Positions 1-9,529 of a stretch of DNA of 64,000 nt are shown piece after piece. The notes under the pieces were generated by a model that made no database searches, was not told the origin of the DNA, and was given only the letters and a program-made list of their open reading frames with translations. The DNA lies in assembly GCF_000383915.1 (NCBI RefSeq), contig NZ_KB912942.1, positions 5,574,537 to 5,638,536 of the forward strand, in the 5' to 3' direction. The translations under genes and the position numbers were made by a program. Each line of letters opens with the position of its first letter. Positions within the stretch are counted from its first letter, which is position 1. The stretch comes from Amycolatopsis benzoatilytica AK 16/65 (lineage in GTDB: Bacteria > Actinomycetota > Actinomycetes > Mycobacteriales > Pseudonocardiaceae).

Positions 1-214
1 CCACGATGCCGCCGGAAATCGTCTTCGCGACTTCGATCGAGAGGAACGCGCCGACGAGGTTCAGCACCGCCGAGATCGCGACCGCCACCCGGGGCTTCAG
101 CGCGCCGGTGGCGATCGACGTGGCCATGGCGTTGGCCGTGTCATGAAACCCGTTGGTGAAGTCGAAGGCCAGTGCCGCGACGATCACCACCAGGACAATA
201 AGAGAAAAGTCCAT
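1..214 (-). CDS. pit: PiT-family inorganic phosphate transporter, N-terminal part (runs off the left edge)
   Basis: Low-affinity, cation-coupled phosphate uptake through the cytoplasmic membrane is the family role. Only the first 71 codons lie in the window, starting at the ATG at 212-214. The N-terminus is a hydrophobic segment followed by the PiT signature DFTNGFHDTANAMATSIATG, which contains the conserved Asn and Asp of the phosphate-binding repeat. The next residues (LKPRVAVAISAVLN) match the complete PiT protein at 58848-59978 almost residue for residue, so this strain has at least two close paralogues about 59 kb apart. A direct-repeat PHO-box-like element lies 86 bp upstream. The call is firm. 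The C-terminal half cannot be judged. Confidence 0.93.
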   Translation of the reverse strand, partial: MDFSLIVLVVIVAALAFDFTNGFHDTANAMATSIATGALKPRVAVAISAVLNLVGAFLSIEVAKTISGGIV

Positions 215-680
215 ACCCGCTCTCCAGTTCGGAGTGTCCTGCGCAATAGACGCTACCGATTCCGGAGACTTCTCCAGATCCCTCGAAGAGTGTCCAGTAG
301 TTGAACTCTGAATGAACGCGATCTTGCCGAGTGCTCCGGTTTCTTGCCGTTCACCTGCTGGTCGGTCACCGGTCGGGATTCATCGTCGCCATTCATCGTC
401 GCCTTCGCGCGCCGGACCCGCGCGCACACCCGGACGCACAGTCGCATCGGGGCAACAATTCTGCCCCGGCGCACTTGCCCCCACTTTCGAACTACCGGGC
501 CGGACGGTATTCAGTCGCCTGCGGCAATGCGCTCGGCAGCGCATTCACCGTGCGGGAGCCACCCGATTCTGCTAATCGGTCATTTCCGCCATTTCCGGCA
601 GCGGAACGGGCCCGGGGCCCCTGGACCGCACTGCTACAAAACCCCAACGACCCGTCAAGCCTCCCCGCCAATACCCCACC
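215..680. other. Gene-free stretch between the phosphate transporter and the repeat-rich pseudogene
   Basis: Apart from the PHO-box-like element I see no credible coding sequence. The open frames across it lack consistent third-position GC bias and start inside one another. The right part probably contains eroded 3' sequence of the serine-hydrolase pseudogene, because the pseudogene's reading frame continues past the repeat block at 681-768 without any recognisable C-terminal motif. Confidence 0.5.
300..317 (-). promoter_or_regulatory. PHO-box-like direct repeat upstream of the phosphate transporter gene
   Basis: Read on the minus strand the site is GTTCATT-N4-GTTCAAC, two heptamers in an 11-bp phase. 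It lies 86 bp upstream of the pit ATG. Streptomyces PhoP binds direct repeats with a GTTCACC-like heptamer and 11-bp period, so PhoP control of this gene is a reasonable inference. Only two units are visible, and neither is a perfect consensus match. Confidence 0.45.
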
Positions 681-768
681 CCAATGTGGCATTGGGTGCG
701 TGAGATGCACCCAATACCCCACCCCAATGTGGCATTGGGTGCGTGAGATGCACCCAATGCCACATTGG
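681..768. repeat. Palindromic repeat cluster A1 (three CCAAT...ATTGG units)
   Basis: Three copies of a 15-bp core, CCAATGTGGCATTGG at 681-695 and 724-738 and its reverse complement at 754-768, are separated by the short palindromic linker GTGCGTGAGATGCAC. Two inverted cores plus the linker make a compact hairpin. The cluster lies at the 3' edge of the broken serine-hydrolase gene. The same units recur inside that gene at 1099-1173, which points to a mobile REP/BIME-like element. Confidence 0.85.
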
Positions 769-769
769 G

Positions 770-1509
770 GTGCTCGCCCCGCCCGGTCAGGCCGCGATGC
801 CGGATTACGCCATCGGTCTCGAGGTGGCCGACCGCCGTCCGGCACAGAATCGCCTCGTCCGCACTGGTCGCGACTGCGGCCAAGCCCAGCGGGTCCACCA
901 GGCGCTCGCGGAGCACGTCGTGGAACAGCTTGCCGCGCAACACTTCCACCAGCCGGCCCAGCACCACGTACCCGCTGTTGGAATAAGGAGAACACCTGGC
1001 CTGGGGTGAACAAGCGCTCCGCTTCGGTCAGGCCGGCGACGAACTTCTCAATCGCGTCGGGGTTGCGTCTCTGGTCGACATAGTGGTTCGCGTCGATCCC
1101 AATGTGGCATTGGGTGCATGCGACGCACCCAATGCCACATTCGGTGCGTGAGATCCACCCAATGCCACATTGGGGTGCGTGAGACGCACCCAGGAGTGTG
1201 GGTGAGCAGCTGGCGCGCGGTCAGCAGGTCGGTCGCGGCCGGATCGCGCAGCCGGAACCCGGGCAGGTACTCGCGCACCGGCCGGTCGAGGTCCAGGACG
1301 CCGTCGTGCACCAGCTGCTGGACCAGCGTCGCGGTCCAGATCTTGGTGATCGAGCCGACCTTGAACACCGAGTCGCCGGTGGTCTCGACCCCCGTGCGCA
1401 GGTTCAGCACCCCCGCGGCCTGGTCATGGATCTCCCCGCCGGCCAGCACGGCGACCTGTGCGCCCGGGACGCCGTGCTTCGCGATGAGCTCGCGCAGGTT
1501 CCAGCTCAT
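770..1509 (-). pseudogene. Serine beta-lactamase-like hydrolase, broken by repeats and a frameshift
   Basis: The N-terminus starts at the ATG at 1507-1509 and carries the SxxK motif SITK (Ser53-Lys56) of the beta-lactamase / D-Ala-D-Ala carboxypeptidase fold. After LLTHT (codons near 1190) the frame runs into palindromic repeats (1099-1173). Beyond them the gene resumes in another frame as GIDANHYVDQRRNPDA. Near 975-985 an extra T turns the expected FSYSNSGYVVLG, which holds the YxN motif, into FSLFQQRVRG. The frame holding VLGRLVEVLRGK then continues to about 770, where repeat cluster A1 begins. About 240 codons of an expected 350-450 remain, with no third (KTG/HxG-like) motif. This is a clear pseudogene with repeat insertion, a single-base frameshift and 3' loss. 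Confidence 0.88.
1099..1173. repeat. Palindromic repeat cluster A2 inserted in the hydrolase pseudogene
   Basis: Three cores lie at 1099-1113 (CCAATGTGGCATTGG), 1129-1143 (inverted, one mismatch) and 1159-1173 (inverted, perfect). They are joined by GTGCATGCGACGCAC-type linkers. The flanking protein sequence, LLTHT on one side and GIDANHY on the other, shows that the cluster sits exactly within a once-continuous coding sequence. Confidence 0.85.
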
Positions 1510-1529
1510 CCGGCCACCTTAGTGACCGC

Positions 1530-2675
1530 TCACCGCACCCGTTCTCCCTTTCGCCACACCGCGTGTGTCAGCGGCACGCCGGGCCGGTACGCGAGGTGGG
1601 TCGCGGACGGAGCGGCGAGCACGTGCACGTCCGCCCGCGCACCCGGGCGCAGGTACCCGACGTCGTCCCGCCGAAGCGCCTGCGCGCCACCCGCGGTCGC
1701 GGACCACACGGCCTCGTCCACGGTCATCCGCAGCTGCAGGACCGCAGTCGTGACACAGAACGCCACCGACGTGGTGTACGAGCTACCCGGGTTCGCGTTG
1801 CTGGCCAACGCGACCGTCGCACCCGCGTCGAGCAGCCGCCGCGCGGGGGCCAACGCCTGCCGAGTCGACAAGTCGCACGCGGGCAGGATCGTCGCGACTG
1901 TGTCGGACGACGCGAGCGCTTCGACGTCAGCATCGCTCAGGTAGGTGCAGTGGTCGACGCTGGCCGCGCCGAGTTCCACTGCCAGCCGAACGCCCGGGCC
2001 TTCGCCGAGCTGATTGCCGTGCACCCGCAGGCCGAGCCCGCGTTCCGCGGCGGCCTTGAGCACCCGCGCCGACTGCGCCTCGTCGAACGCGCCGGTCTCG
2101 CAGAACACATCGGCCCAGCGCACGTGCGGCGCGACCGCGTCCAGCATCTCGCCGCACACCAAGTCCACATAGGACTCGGCGGCCGCGCCCGGCGGCACCA
2201 GATGGGCACCGAGGAAGGTCACCTCGTCGGCGACCTCGGCGGCGATCCGCGCCGACCGCGCTTCGTCGGCGACGGTGAGGCCGTACCCGGTCTTCGTCTC
2301 CAGACAGGTGGTGCCCTGCGCGGCCGCTTCCTCGACAAGCCGACGCAGGTTCGCTGCCAGCTGCTCGTCCGACGCCTCCCGGGTGGCGTTGACGGTGACG
2401 GCGATTCCGCCTGCCGCGTAAGCCTGTCCGGCCATCCGCGCCTCGAACTCGGCGGTGCGGTCTCCCGCGAACACCAGGTGGGTGTGGCTGTCCACCCAGC
2501 CCGGCAGCACCGCTCGGCCTTCGACGTCCACGCGCTCGTCCGCGTCCGGAGCCTGCGCCGCCGGTCCCGCCCACGCGACGGTCTCCCCGTCGAGCACCAG
2601 AGCGGCATCGCGAAGCTTGCCCAGCTCCGGGTCGTTCGTGGTGAGCTCGCCGATTCCGGTGATCAGAACTGCCAC
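1530..2675 (-). CDS. hutI: Imidazolonepropionase
   Basis: The third step of histidine degradation: hydrolytic ring opening of 4-imidazolone-5-propionate to N-formimidoyl-L-glutamate, in the cytosol. The 381-residue protein is of normal family length. The amidohydrolase metal motif HTH is at residues 64-66 ([14 protein letters not shown]), followed by the family block [11 protein letters not shown]. The start is GTG at 2673-2675. It overlaps the end of hutF by 13 bp, so translation is coupled and hutI is the last gene of the hutH-hutU-M20-hutF-hutI operon. The hydrolase pseudogene follows on the same strand. Confidence 0.95.
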   Translation of the reverse strand: MAVLITGIGELTTNDPELGKLRDAALVLDGETVAWAGPAAQAPDADERVDVEGRAVLPGWVDSHTHLVFAGDRTAEFEARMAGQAYAAGGIAVTVNATREASDEQLAANLRRLVEEAAAQGTTCLETKTGYGLTVADEARSARIAAEVADEVTFLGAHLVPPGAAAESYVDLVCGEMLDAVAPHVRWADVFCETGAFDEAQSARVLKAAAERGLGLRVHGNQLGEGPGVRLAVELGAASVDHCTYLSDADVEALASSDTVATILPACDLSTRQALAPARRLLDAGATVALASNANPGSSYTTSVAFCVTTAVLQLRMTVDEAVWSATAGGAQALRRDDVGYLRPGARADVHVLAAPSATHLAYRPGVPLTHAVWRKGERVR

Positions 2676-3967
2676 AGCGCCTCGATCTCCTTGGCCAGTA
2701 CGGTTTCCGGTCGTTCGATCAACGCGTGCGCCCCGTCGCGCACCACTTCCCGCCCGGCGACGACCACGGTACGGACGTCCGGCGCTCCGGCGGCGAACAG
2801 CACGCCGGACGGCTCGATGCCGGCCGTGCGCACCGTGTCCAGCGCGACCGTGACCAGGTCGGCTCCGGCACCGGCGGCGAGGGCGCCGACCTCCGGCCAG
2901 CCCGCGGTGACGTGGTCGGTCCCGGCGGCCAGCAGTTCCTGCGCGGTGAACCGGCCGCGTTCCTCGCAGGCCAGCCGATCGTCGAGCTCCAGCGCCCGAG
3001 TCTCCTCGAACGCGTCCACCACCGCGTTGCTGTCGCTGCCGATGCTCAGCCGCACCCCCGCGTCGGCCAGGCTCCGCGCCGGGCCGATGCCGTCGCCGAG
3101 GTCCCGCTCAGTGGTCGGGCAGAAGCACGCACCGGCCCGATGGTCGCCGAGCCGCTTGAGGTCCAGCTCGGTCAGATGCGTCGCGTGCACCGCGGTGAGC
3201 CGCTCGCCTAGCACACCGCTTTCGAAGAGCAGCCCGGTCGGCGTCGACCCATACGCCGTCTCGCACTGCTCGTTTTCGGCCCGCTGCTCGGACAGGTGGA
3301 TGTGCAGCGGCCGGTTCTCCGGTACCGCGTTGTTCACCTCCGGCAGCTCGTACCGTGGAACCGCGCGCACCGAATGGATCGCCCCGCCGACCCGGAACAG
3401 CTCGTCTTCCTTCAGCAGTTCGACCCGTTCTGCCCACTTCTCCGCGGAACCGTCGGAGAACCGCTGCTGCACTTCGTCCGGCGGCACGCCGATGCCGCCG
3501 GCGAGGTAGCAGGTGTCGAGCAGGGTCAGCCGGATCCCGGCGTCCCGCGCCGCCTGCCGCAACGCGTCGCCCATGGCGTTGGGCGACGCGTACGGCGTGC
3601 CGCCCGGGCCGTGGTGCAGGTAGTGGAACTCGGCGACGCTCGTGTAGCCCGCCAGCACCATCTCCGCGTAGACGCCCCGGGCCAGCCGGAAATACGCGTC
3701 GGGATCGAGCCGGGAGGCGAGCGCGTACATCCGTTCCCGCCAGGTCCAGAACGTGCCCCGCTCGTGGTGCGTCCGGCCGCGCAGCGCGCGGTGGAACGCG
3801 TGCGAGTGCCCGTTGGCGAACCCGGGCAAGGTCAGCCCGGCAAGGACGGTCCCGCTCTTTTCTGCGCCCGGCGTCGCCGAAACGATCCGGCCGTCGGCTG
3901 TTTCGATCCGGACCGCGTCCGCGACCCCTTCGGGCAGCCAGGCCCGTTCGCACCAGTAGACGGTCAT
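2663..3967 (-). CDS. hutF: Formimidoylglutamate deiminase
   Basis: An amidohydrolase-superfamily enzyme that deiminates N-formimidoyl-L-glutamate to N-formyl-L-glutamate plus ammonia (the five-step hut route). The 434-residue product has the metal-binding [13 protein letters not shown] block at about residues 53-65, later HIHLSEQ and the ATHLTE metal histidine, and an [10 protein letters not shown] block near the C-terminus, as in HutF and guanine-deaminase-like proteins. The ATG at 3965-3967 overlaps the TGA of the M20 gene (ATGA). Its presence means this strain needs a deformylase rather than a formimidoylglutamase to finish the pathway. Confidence 0.92.
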   Translation of the reverse strand: MTVYWCERAWLPEGVADAVRIETADGRIVSATPGAEKSGTVLAGLTLPGFANGHSHAFHRALRGRTHHERGTFWTWRERMYALASRLDPDAYFRLARGVYAEMVLAGYTSVAEFHYLHHGPGGTPYASPNAMGDALRQAARDAGIRLTLLDTCYLAGGIGVPPDEVQQRFSDGSAEKWAERVELLKEDELFRVGGAIHSVRAVPRYELPEVNNAVPENRPLHIHLSEQRAENEQCETAYGSTPTGLLFESGVLGERLTAVHATHLTELDLKRLGDHRAGACFCPTTERDLGDGIGPARSLADAGVRLSIGSDSNAVVDAFEETRALELDDRLACEERGRFTAQELLAAGTDHVTAGWPEVGALAAGAGADLVTVALDTVRTAGIEPSGVLFAAGAPDVRTVVVAGREVVRDGAHALIERPETVLAKEIEALWQF

Positions 3968-5160
3968 TTCGTGAGCCGCTCCAGCGCCTCGGCCAGCGCC
4001 TTCGCGCCCGCCTCGACGTCGTCCGCCTCGACGAATTCCTCCGGCGCGTGGCTGATGCCGGTCGGATTGCGCACGTACAGCATCCCGGACGGCACGAATC
4101 CGGCCAGGATCGCCGCGTCGTGCCCGGCCCCGGTGGGCAGCTCGGGCGGGCTGCCCAGCCACTCGCCGAGCGACCGCCGCAACTGCTGGTCGAAGACCAC
4201 GTCGTCGGAGTACGACTCCCGCGTGACCGCGATTTCGCAGCCCTCCGCGGCCGCCGCGTCCCGTGCCGCCCGGGTGATGTCCTCGACCAGCTCCGGCGTC
4301 GACGTGCCCGGCACCCGCGCGTCCAGCCACAGGTCCACAGTGGACGCGATCACGTTCGTCCCGCCCGGCGTGGGCACCAGCCGCCCCACGGTCGCCCGCG
4401 CGTCCGGTCGCGTCCGGGCCAGCCGACGCACCGCGAGCACGGTTTCGGCTGCTGGCAGCATCGGGTCGGCCCGATCCGCGAGCAGCGTCGCCCCGGCGTG
4501 ATTGCCTTGCCCGGAAAAGGAGAACCGCCACCGGCCGTGCGCGATCACGGTGTTGCCGACGGCGACCGGCGAGCCGAGGTCGATCAGCCCCTTGCCCTGT
4601 TCCACGTGCAGCTCCAGGAACTGCCCGATCAGCCCGAGCCGGTCCGGTTCCGGGCCGACCCGGTCGACGTCCAGCCCGGATTTCGCGGCCGCTTCGGCGA
4701 ACGTGACGCCGTCCGGGTCCCGCAGCGCTCGCGCCCGGTCCGCGTCGATCGTCCCGGTGAGCAGCCGGGAGCCGAGGCACGGCACGCCGAACCGGCCGCC
4801 CTCTTCCTCGGCGAACACCACGACGGCGAACGGCTTGCCCGGCTGGAAACCCTTGTTCCGCAGCGCTTCTACCGCGGCCAGCGCACTCGCGACGCCGAGC
4901 GGCCCGTCGAACGCGCCGCCGCCGGGCACCGAGTCCAGGTGGCTGCCGGTGACGACCGCGTCCGGGCCGGGTGTGCCCCACCAGGCCCACAGGTTGCCGT
5001 TGCGGTCGGTCTCGACGTCCAGGCCGAGCTGTTGCGCCCGCTCCACGAACCAGGTGCGCAGGTCGTGCTCCGGCGCGTCGAACGCGTGCCGGGAGTAGCC
5101 GCCGCGTCGGCCGTCGCGCCCGACGTCGGCGATCTCGCCGAGCAGCCCGGATGCGGTCAC
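3964..5160 (-). CDS. M20-family amidohydrolase (allantoate amidohydrolase / carbamoylase type) in the hut operon
   Basis: A zinc-dependent hydrolase of 398 residues belonging to the hydantoinase/carbamoylase branch of the M20 peptidases. Metal-ligand blocks are visible: [16 protein letters not shown], then [12 protein letters not shown] and ELHVEQG, with a late HAPEEFV block. It starts at GTG 5158-5160, overlapping the hutU stop (GTGA), and ends in an ATGA overlap with hutF. The family acts on N-carbamoyl or ureido amino acids. Because it is locked between hutU and hutF and no HutG-type deformylase is present, I infer that it hydrolyses N-formyl-L-glutamate to glutamate and formate. From memory Streptomyces coelicolor has the same order (SCO3070-SCO3073). 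Family call firm, substrate inferred. Confidence 0.85.
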   Translation of the reverse strand: MTASGLLGEIADVGRDGRRGGYSRHAFDAPEHDLRTWFVERAQQLGLDVETDRNGNLWAWWGTPGPDAVVTGSHLDSVPGGGAFDGPLGVASALAAVEALRNKGFQPGKPFAVVVFAEEEGGRFGVPCLGSRLLTGTIDADRARALRDPDGVTFAEAAAKSGLDVDRVGPEPDRLGLIGQFLELHVEQGKGLIDLGSPVAVGNTVIAHGRWRFSFSGQGNHAGATLLADRADPMLPAAETVLAVRRLARTRPDARATVGRLVPTPGGTNVIASTVDLWLDARVPGTSTPELVEDITRAARDAAAAEGCEIAVTRESYSDDVVFDQQLRRSLGEWLGSPPELPTGAGHDAAILAGFVPSGMLYVRNPTGISHAPEEFVEADDVEAGAKALAEALERLTK

Positions 5161-6815
5161 GCCTGCTCCCGCATCGGAATCCGGACCCCGCGCTCTTCGG
5201 CGACCTCGATCGCTCGCTCGTACCCCGCGTCGACGTGCCGGATGACGCCCATGGCCGGGTCGTTGGTGAGCACCCGCTCGAGCTTCTGCGCGGCCAGCGG
5301 CGTGCCATCCGCGACGGTCACCTGACCGGCGTGGATCGAACGGCCCATGCCGACGCCGCCGCCGTGGTGGATCGAGACCCAGCTCGCCCCGGACGCGGTG
5401 TTGACCAGCGCGTTCAGCAGTGCCCAGTCGGCGATCGCGTCGGAGCCGTCCTTCATCGCCTCGGTCTCGCGGTACGGCGAAGCGACCGAGCCGCAGTCGA
5501 GGTGGTCGCGGCCGATCACGATCGGCGCGGACAGCTCGCCGCTGGCCACCATCTCGTTGAACTTGAGGCCGGCGCGGTCCCGCTCGCCCTGGCCAAGCCA
5601 GCAGATTCGGGCGGGCAGGCCCTGGAAGTGCACCCGCTCCTGCGCCAGGGTGATCCACTTGCGCAGCCGCTCGTTCTCCGGGAACAGCTCCAGGATCGCC
5701 TCGTCGGTCTTGCGGATGTCCTCCGGGTCGCCGGACAGCGCGGCCCAGCGGAACGGCCCGCGGCCCTCGCAGAACAGCGGCCGGATGTAGGCCGGGACGA
5801 AACCCGGGAACTCGAACGCGCGGTCGTACCCGCCCTTGCGCGCCTCGTCGCGGATGGAGTTGCCGTAGTCGAACACCTCGGCGCCGCCGTCCTGGAACTC
5901 CACCATCGCCCGCACGTGCTTGGCCATGGAGGCCTGGGCCTCCTTGGTGAAGCCAGCCGGGTCGGCCGCCGCGCGCTGGTGCCATTCCTCGAATGGAACG
6001 CCGGACGGCAGGTAGCTCAGCGGATCGTGCGCCGAGGTCTGGTCGGTGACGATGTCGATCGGCGCCTTCATTTCCAGCAGTGCCGGGAAGATCTCGGCGG
6101 CGTTGCCCAGCAGCCCGATCGACAGCCCGCGCTTCTCGTCCCGGGCCTGCACGGCCAGTTCGAGCGCGTGCTCGATCGACTCCGCCTGCACGTCCAGGTA
6201 GCGGTGCTCGATCCGGCGGCTGATCCGGCTCTGGTCGACGTCGACGCAGATCGCGACGCCGTCGTTCATCGTCACCGCGAGCGGCTGCGCGCCGCCCATG
6301 CCGCCGAGGCCGGCGGTGAGCGTGATCGTTCCGGCGAGCGTACCGCCGAACCGCTTGTCCGCGACCGCGGCGAACGTTTCGAAGGTGCCCTGCAGGATGC
6401 CCTGGGTGCCGATGTAGATCCAGGACCCCGCGGTCATCTGGCCGTACATGGTCAGCCCGAGCTCTTCGAGCCGGCGGAACTCTTCCCAGTTGGCCCAGTC
6501 GCCGACGAGGTTCGAGTTCGCGATGAGCACCCGCGGGGCCCATTCGTTCGTCTTCATGACGCCGACCGGCTTGCCACTCTGCACCAGCATGGTTTCGTCG
6601 TCGCCGAGTGTGGTGAGCGTGCGCACCAGCGCGTCGAAGCACTCCCAGTTGCGCGCGGCCTTGCCGGTGCCGCCGTACACCACGAGGTCTTCGGGACGCT
6701 CGGCGTTCTCCGGGTCGAGGTTGTTCATCAGCATCCGCAGCGGCGCCTCGGTCTGCCACGAGCGGGCAGTGAGTTCGGTGCCGCGGGCAGCGCGGACGAC
6801 ACGGGGGTTGCTCAT
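5157..6815 (-). CDS. hutU: Urocanate hydratase
   Basis: The second step of histidine breakdown: hydration of urocanate to 4-imidazolone-5-propionate using tightly bound NAD+. The 552 residues equal the usual urocanase length. Diagnostic blocks are [11 protein letters not shown] and [14 protein letters not shown] near the N-terminus, the glycine-rich [14 protein letters not shown] nucleotide loop in the middle, and the C-terminal [11 protein letters not shown] block. The start is ATG 6813-6815, one base into the hutH stop codon (TGATG), and the stop overlaps the next GTG, so the operon is fully coupled. Confidence 0.97.
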   Translation of the reverse strand: MSNPRVVRAARGTELTARSWQTEAPLRMLMNNLDPENAERPEDLVVYGGTGKAARNWECFDALVRTLTTLGDDETMLVQSGKPVGVMKTNEWAPRVLIANSNLVGDWANWEEFRRLEELGLTMYGQMTAGSWIYIGTQGILQGTFETFAAVADKRFGGTLAGTITLTAGLGGMGGAQPLAVTMNDGVAICVDVDQSRISRRIEHRYLDVQAESIEHALELAVQARDEKRGLSIGLLGNAAEIFPALLEMKAPIDIVTDQTSAHDPLSYLPSGVPFEEWHQRAAADPAGFTKEAQASMAKHVRAMVEFQDGGAEVFDYGNSIRDEARKGGYDRAFEFPGFVPAYIRPLFCEGRGPFRWAALSGDPEDIRKTDEAILELFPENERLRKWITLAQERVHFQGLPARICWLGQGERDRAGLKFNEMVASGELSAPIVIGRDHLDCGSVASPYRETEAMKDGSDAIADWALLNALVNTASGASWVSIHHGGGVGMGRSIHAGQVTVADGTPLAAQKLERVLTNDPAMGVIRHVDAGYERAIEVAEERGVRIPMREQA

Positions 6816-8341
6816 CAGACCTCCAGTTCGGCCGCGGCCAGGACAGCGCCCGACCGCACGAGTTCTTCGGCAGCCGCGATCTCCGGTGCCAGATGCCGGT
6901 CCGGGCCGGGGCCCTCGACCTTGGTGCGCAGCAGTTCCCGGACGCGTCCGGTGACCGGCGAAGGCGCGAGCGGCGCGCGGAAATCAAGCGCGCGAGCCGC
7001 AGTGAGCAGCTCGATGGCGAGCACGGTGGTCAGGCCGTCGACCGCCTTGCGCAGCTTGCGCGCGGCGGACCAGCCCATCGACACGTGGTCTTCCTGCATC
7101 GCGCTGCTGGGAATCGAGTCGACCGAGGCGGGCACCGCGAGCCGCTTCAGCTCGCTGACCACCGCGGCCTGGGTGTACTGCGCGATCATGTGGCCCGAGT
7201 CGACGCCCGGGTCGTGCGCGAGGAACGGTGGCAGGCCGTGCGACCGGGCCTGGTCGAGCATCCGGTCGGTCCGGCGTTCGGCGATGCTCGCCATGTCGGC
7301 CACCGGCACGGCAAGGAAGTCGAGCACGTACGCGACCGGCGCACCGTGGAAGTTGCCATTCGACTCGACGCGGCCGTCCGCGAGCACCACCGGGTTGTCG
7401 ACCGCGGACCACAGCTCGCGGTCCGCGACCAGTTCGGCGTGCGCGAGCGTGTCCCGCGCGGCGCCGTGCACCTGCGGCGAGCACCGCAGCGAGTACGCGT
7501 CCTGCACGCGGTTGCAGTCCGGACCGCGGTGGCTTTCCACGATCTTCGATCCCTGCAGCGCCGCGAAGATCCGCGCCGCGCTGGTCGCCTGGCCTGGGTG
7601 CGGGCGCAGCGCCTGCAGGTCCGCGGCGAATACGCGGTCCGTGCCCAGCAGTGCCTCGACGCTCATCGCCGCGGTGAGGTCCGCGACATCGAACAGCCGG
7701 TGCAGGTCGGCCGCGGCGAGCAGGAGCATGCCGAGCATGCCGTCGGTGCCGTTGGTGAGCGCGAGGCCCTCCTTCTCGGCCAGCACGACCGGTGTGATCC
7801 CGGCAGCCCGCAACGCGTCCGCCGCCGGCTTCCGCACTCCGGCGTGGAACACCTCGCCCTCGCCCATCAACGCCAGCGCGACCGCGGCGAGTGGCGCGAG
7901 GTCGCCGGAGCAACCGAGCGAGCCGTATTCGTGCACCACCGGCGTGATATCCGCGTTCAGCAGCGCCGCAAGCGTTTGCGCGGTCTGCGGCCGGACCCCG
8001 GTGAACCCGCTGGCCAGCGTGCGCAGTCGCAGCAGCATCAGCGCGCGCACCACTTCGGTCTCCACCGCCGGACCGGCGCCCGCCGCATGCGAACGGATCA
8101 GGCTGCGCTGCAGCGCGGTACGGCTCTCGACGGGGATGTGACGCGTGGCGAGCGCGCCAAATCCGGTCGAGACCCCATAAGTCGGCGACGTCGCATGCGC
8201 GAGGTCTTCGATGTGCTGGCGGGTGGCGGCGAGGTTCTTCTCAGCCGCCTCGGCGAGCCCGACGCGCGCGTGCCCGCGGACGACGTCGACGACCTCCGCC
8301 GCGGTCATCGGCTTCGAGCTCAAGAGGACTGGTTCCGGCAT
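6815..8341 (-). CDS. hutH: Histidine ammonia-lyase
   Basis: First gene of the operon; it deaminates L-histidine to trans-urocanate. The product is 508 residues, as expected for the family. YGVSTGFG (Tyr55) supplies the catalytic tyrosine. The loop that cyclises to the MIO prosthetic group reads [12 protein letters not shown] (Cys144-Ser145-Gly146), so it is Cys-Ser-Gly rather than the more common Ala-Ser-Gly. I recall this variant from other actinobacterial HutH proteins, and cyclisation should still work. The ATG at 8339-8341 follows GGGAGG by about 12 bases. The gene is divergent from the IclR regulator across 171 bp that holds three inverted repeats. Confidence 0.95.
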   Translation of the reverse strand: MPEPVLLSSKPMTAAEVVDVVRGHARVGLAEAAEKNLAATRQHIEDLAHATSPTYGVSTGFGALATRHIPVESRTALQRSLIRSHAAGAGPAVETEVVRALMLLRLRTLASGFTGVRPQTAQTLAALLNADITPVVHEYGSLGCSGDLAPLAAVALALMGEGEVFHAGVRKPAADALRAAGITPVVLAEKEGLALTNGTDGMLGMLLLAAADLHRLFDVADLTAAMSVEALLGTDRVFAADLQALRPHPGQATSAARIFAALQGSKIVESHRGPDCNRVQDAYSLRCSPQVHGAARDTLAHAELVADRELWSAVDNPVVLADGRVESNGNFHGAPVAYVLDFLAVPVADMASIAERRTDRMLDQARSHGLPPFLAHDPGVDSGHMIAQYTQAAVVSELKRLAVPASVDSIPSSAMQEDHVSMGWSAARKLRKAVDGLTTVLAIELLTAARALDFRAPLAPSPVTGRVRELLRTKVEGPGPDRHLAPEIAAAEELVRSGAVLAAAELEV

Positions 8342-8394
8342 GCCGCCATTGCACCTCCCGGCGGGCGGCGGCAACAGAGCGGAGTTGGCGGTAG

Positions 8395-8489
8395 TGTCTG
8401 GAATCCAAGACAATACGTGGCGAGAGCCTCGGCCACCGAGGCGAACGGCCCCCTCATACTCCGTACGAGTGGCACGAGGGGTCCCCTCG
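8395..8489. promoter_or_regulatory. hutH-IclR divergent control region with three inverted repeats
   Basis: Three separate dyads lie between the divergent starts. At 8395-8412 is TGTCTGGAATCCAAGACA, with arms TGTCT/AGACA around the palindrome TGGAATCCA. At 8426-8442 is GCCTCGG-CCA-CCGAGGC. At 8475-8489 is CGAGGGG-T-CCCCTCG, just upstream of the regulator's AGGAGG. The first has the size and symmetry typical of IclR-family operators and is my preferred operator. The third could be a second operator or part of the regulator's leader. Confidence 0.5.
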
Positions 8490-8512
8490 CACCGACCGGA
8501 CAGGAGGCGACA

Positions 8513-9298
8513 GTGAGCAGTTCCGACGTTCCCGCCCTGCGCAACGGCCTCGCCGTGCTGCGCCTCCTCGCCGGACACGCCGGTCCAGTCTCGGCCGCAG
8601 CCATCGCGAGAGACCTCGATCTCCCCCGTTCCACGACGTATCACCTGCTGAACGAACTGACCACGACCGGCTTCGTGACGCACTTGCCCGCCGAACGCCG
8701 GTATGGACTGGGCATCGCCGCCTTCGAACTGGGCTCGGCCTACCTCCGCCACGACCCGCTGGAACGCCTGGCCGGACCGCTGCTGCGCAAACTGGTGGAC
8801 CGCATCGGCCACACCGCGCACCTGGGCGTCCTGCACGGCAACGAGTCGCTGTACCTGATCAAGGAACGCCCAGCTCGGCCGGAAACCCTGGTCACCGACG
8901 TCGGCGTGCGCCTGCCCGCGCACCTGACCGCCTCCGGCCGAGCCATGCTCCAGCACCTGCCGGCGGCACACGTCCGGGCACTGTTCCCGGCCGCCGCCTC
9001 GTTCGTCCTGCGTACTTCGCGCGGCCCGAACTCGCTGGCCGCGCTGCGTCGCACGCTGGCGACCGAGCTCCGCTTGGGCTGGTCAGTCGAGGACGGTCAC
9101 GTCACAGCCGGTTTCGCCTCGGTGGCCGCCGCCGTCTTCGACCACGGCTCACGCCCGATGGCCGCGATCAGCGTGACACTGCGGCACCTGTGCCCGGACG
9201 ACGAGCCATGCAGCGAAACATTCCCTGCGCTGGCGGAAGCGGTAGCCACGACGGCCGCCGCGCTCACGTCGAGCATCGGCGGCACCCGCCCGACGTAA
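8513..9298 (+). CDS. IclR-family transcriptional regulator, probable regulator of the hut operon
   Basis: A cytosolic DNA-binding regulator of 261 residues. The N-terminal winged helix-turn-helix spans about residues 10-60 (PVSAAAIARDLDLPRSTTYH). The C-terminal GAF-like IclR ligand-binding domain contains the family phrases RLPAHLTASGRAML and GWSVEDGHVTAGFASVAAAV. The GTG start at 8513 is set by AGGAGG at 8502-8507. It is divergent from hutH and shares its control region, so control of histidine use, with urocanate or a later intermediate as effector, is the obvious inference. A hairpin repeat and tmRNA follow downstream in convergent orientation. Confidence 0.88.
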   Translation: MSSSDVPALRNGLAVLRLLAGHAGPVSAAAIARDLDLPRSTTYHLLNELTTTGFVTHLPAERRYGLGIAAFELGSAYLRHDPLERLAGPLLRKLVDRIGHTAHLGVLHGNESLYLIKERPARPETLVTDVGVRLPAHLTASGRAMLQHLPAAHVRALFPAAASFVLRTSRGPNSLAALRRTLATELRLGWSVEDGHVTAGFASVAAAVFDHGSRPMAAISVTLRHLCPDDEPCSETFPALAEAVATTAAALTSSIGGTRPT

Positions 9299-9358
9299 CA
9301 ACGCCCTCTTCAGCGCAGCCCATCGCCACCGTGCCAGACCGCTCGCTCCGCCCCGCAG

Positions 9359-9411
9359 TCCGTGAAGGGCCCCTTGAGAGACCTAGATTCCGTAAAGGGG
9401 CCCTTCACGGA
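9359..9411. repeat. Family-B hairpin repeat (GTGAAGGG...CCCTTCAC), copy 1
   Basis: Perfect 17-bp arms (TCCGTGAAGGGCCCCTT at 9359-9375 and its complement at 9395-9411) enclose a 19-base loop that contains CTAGATTCC. The copy lies between the convergent IclR gene and tmRNA, where a hairpin could end transcription in both directions. Related copies are at 24159, 37349 and 45192, with a variant at 12002. Confidence 0.85.
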
Positions 9412-9489
9412 CCGGGAGCGCACTCGTCTGCCGGGACTCGCTCGCCGAAGAGCCACGGCACTGCCACGCCTCGACGCTCCCGCGAACGC

Positions 9490-9520
9490 AAAAGGCCCGC
9501 GCCCTGTGCGGGCGCGGGCC
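9490..9520 (-). terminator. ssrA: Intrinsic terminator of tmRNA
   Basis: On the minus strand a perfect 11-bp GC stem (GGCCCGCGCCC and complement, 9494-9520) with a 5-base loop is followed by TTTT (9490-9493). It begins 10 bases after the mature tmRNA 3' end. Confidence 0.8.
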
Positions 9521-9529
9521 GTTGATGCG

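Noticed and set aside
4971..8141. A 1056-codon plus-strand frame across the hut operon
   Set aside because: Shadow of hutU and hutH; no domain is recognisable and the codon bias belongs to the minus strand.
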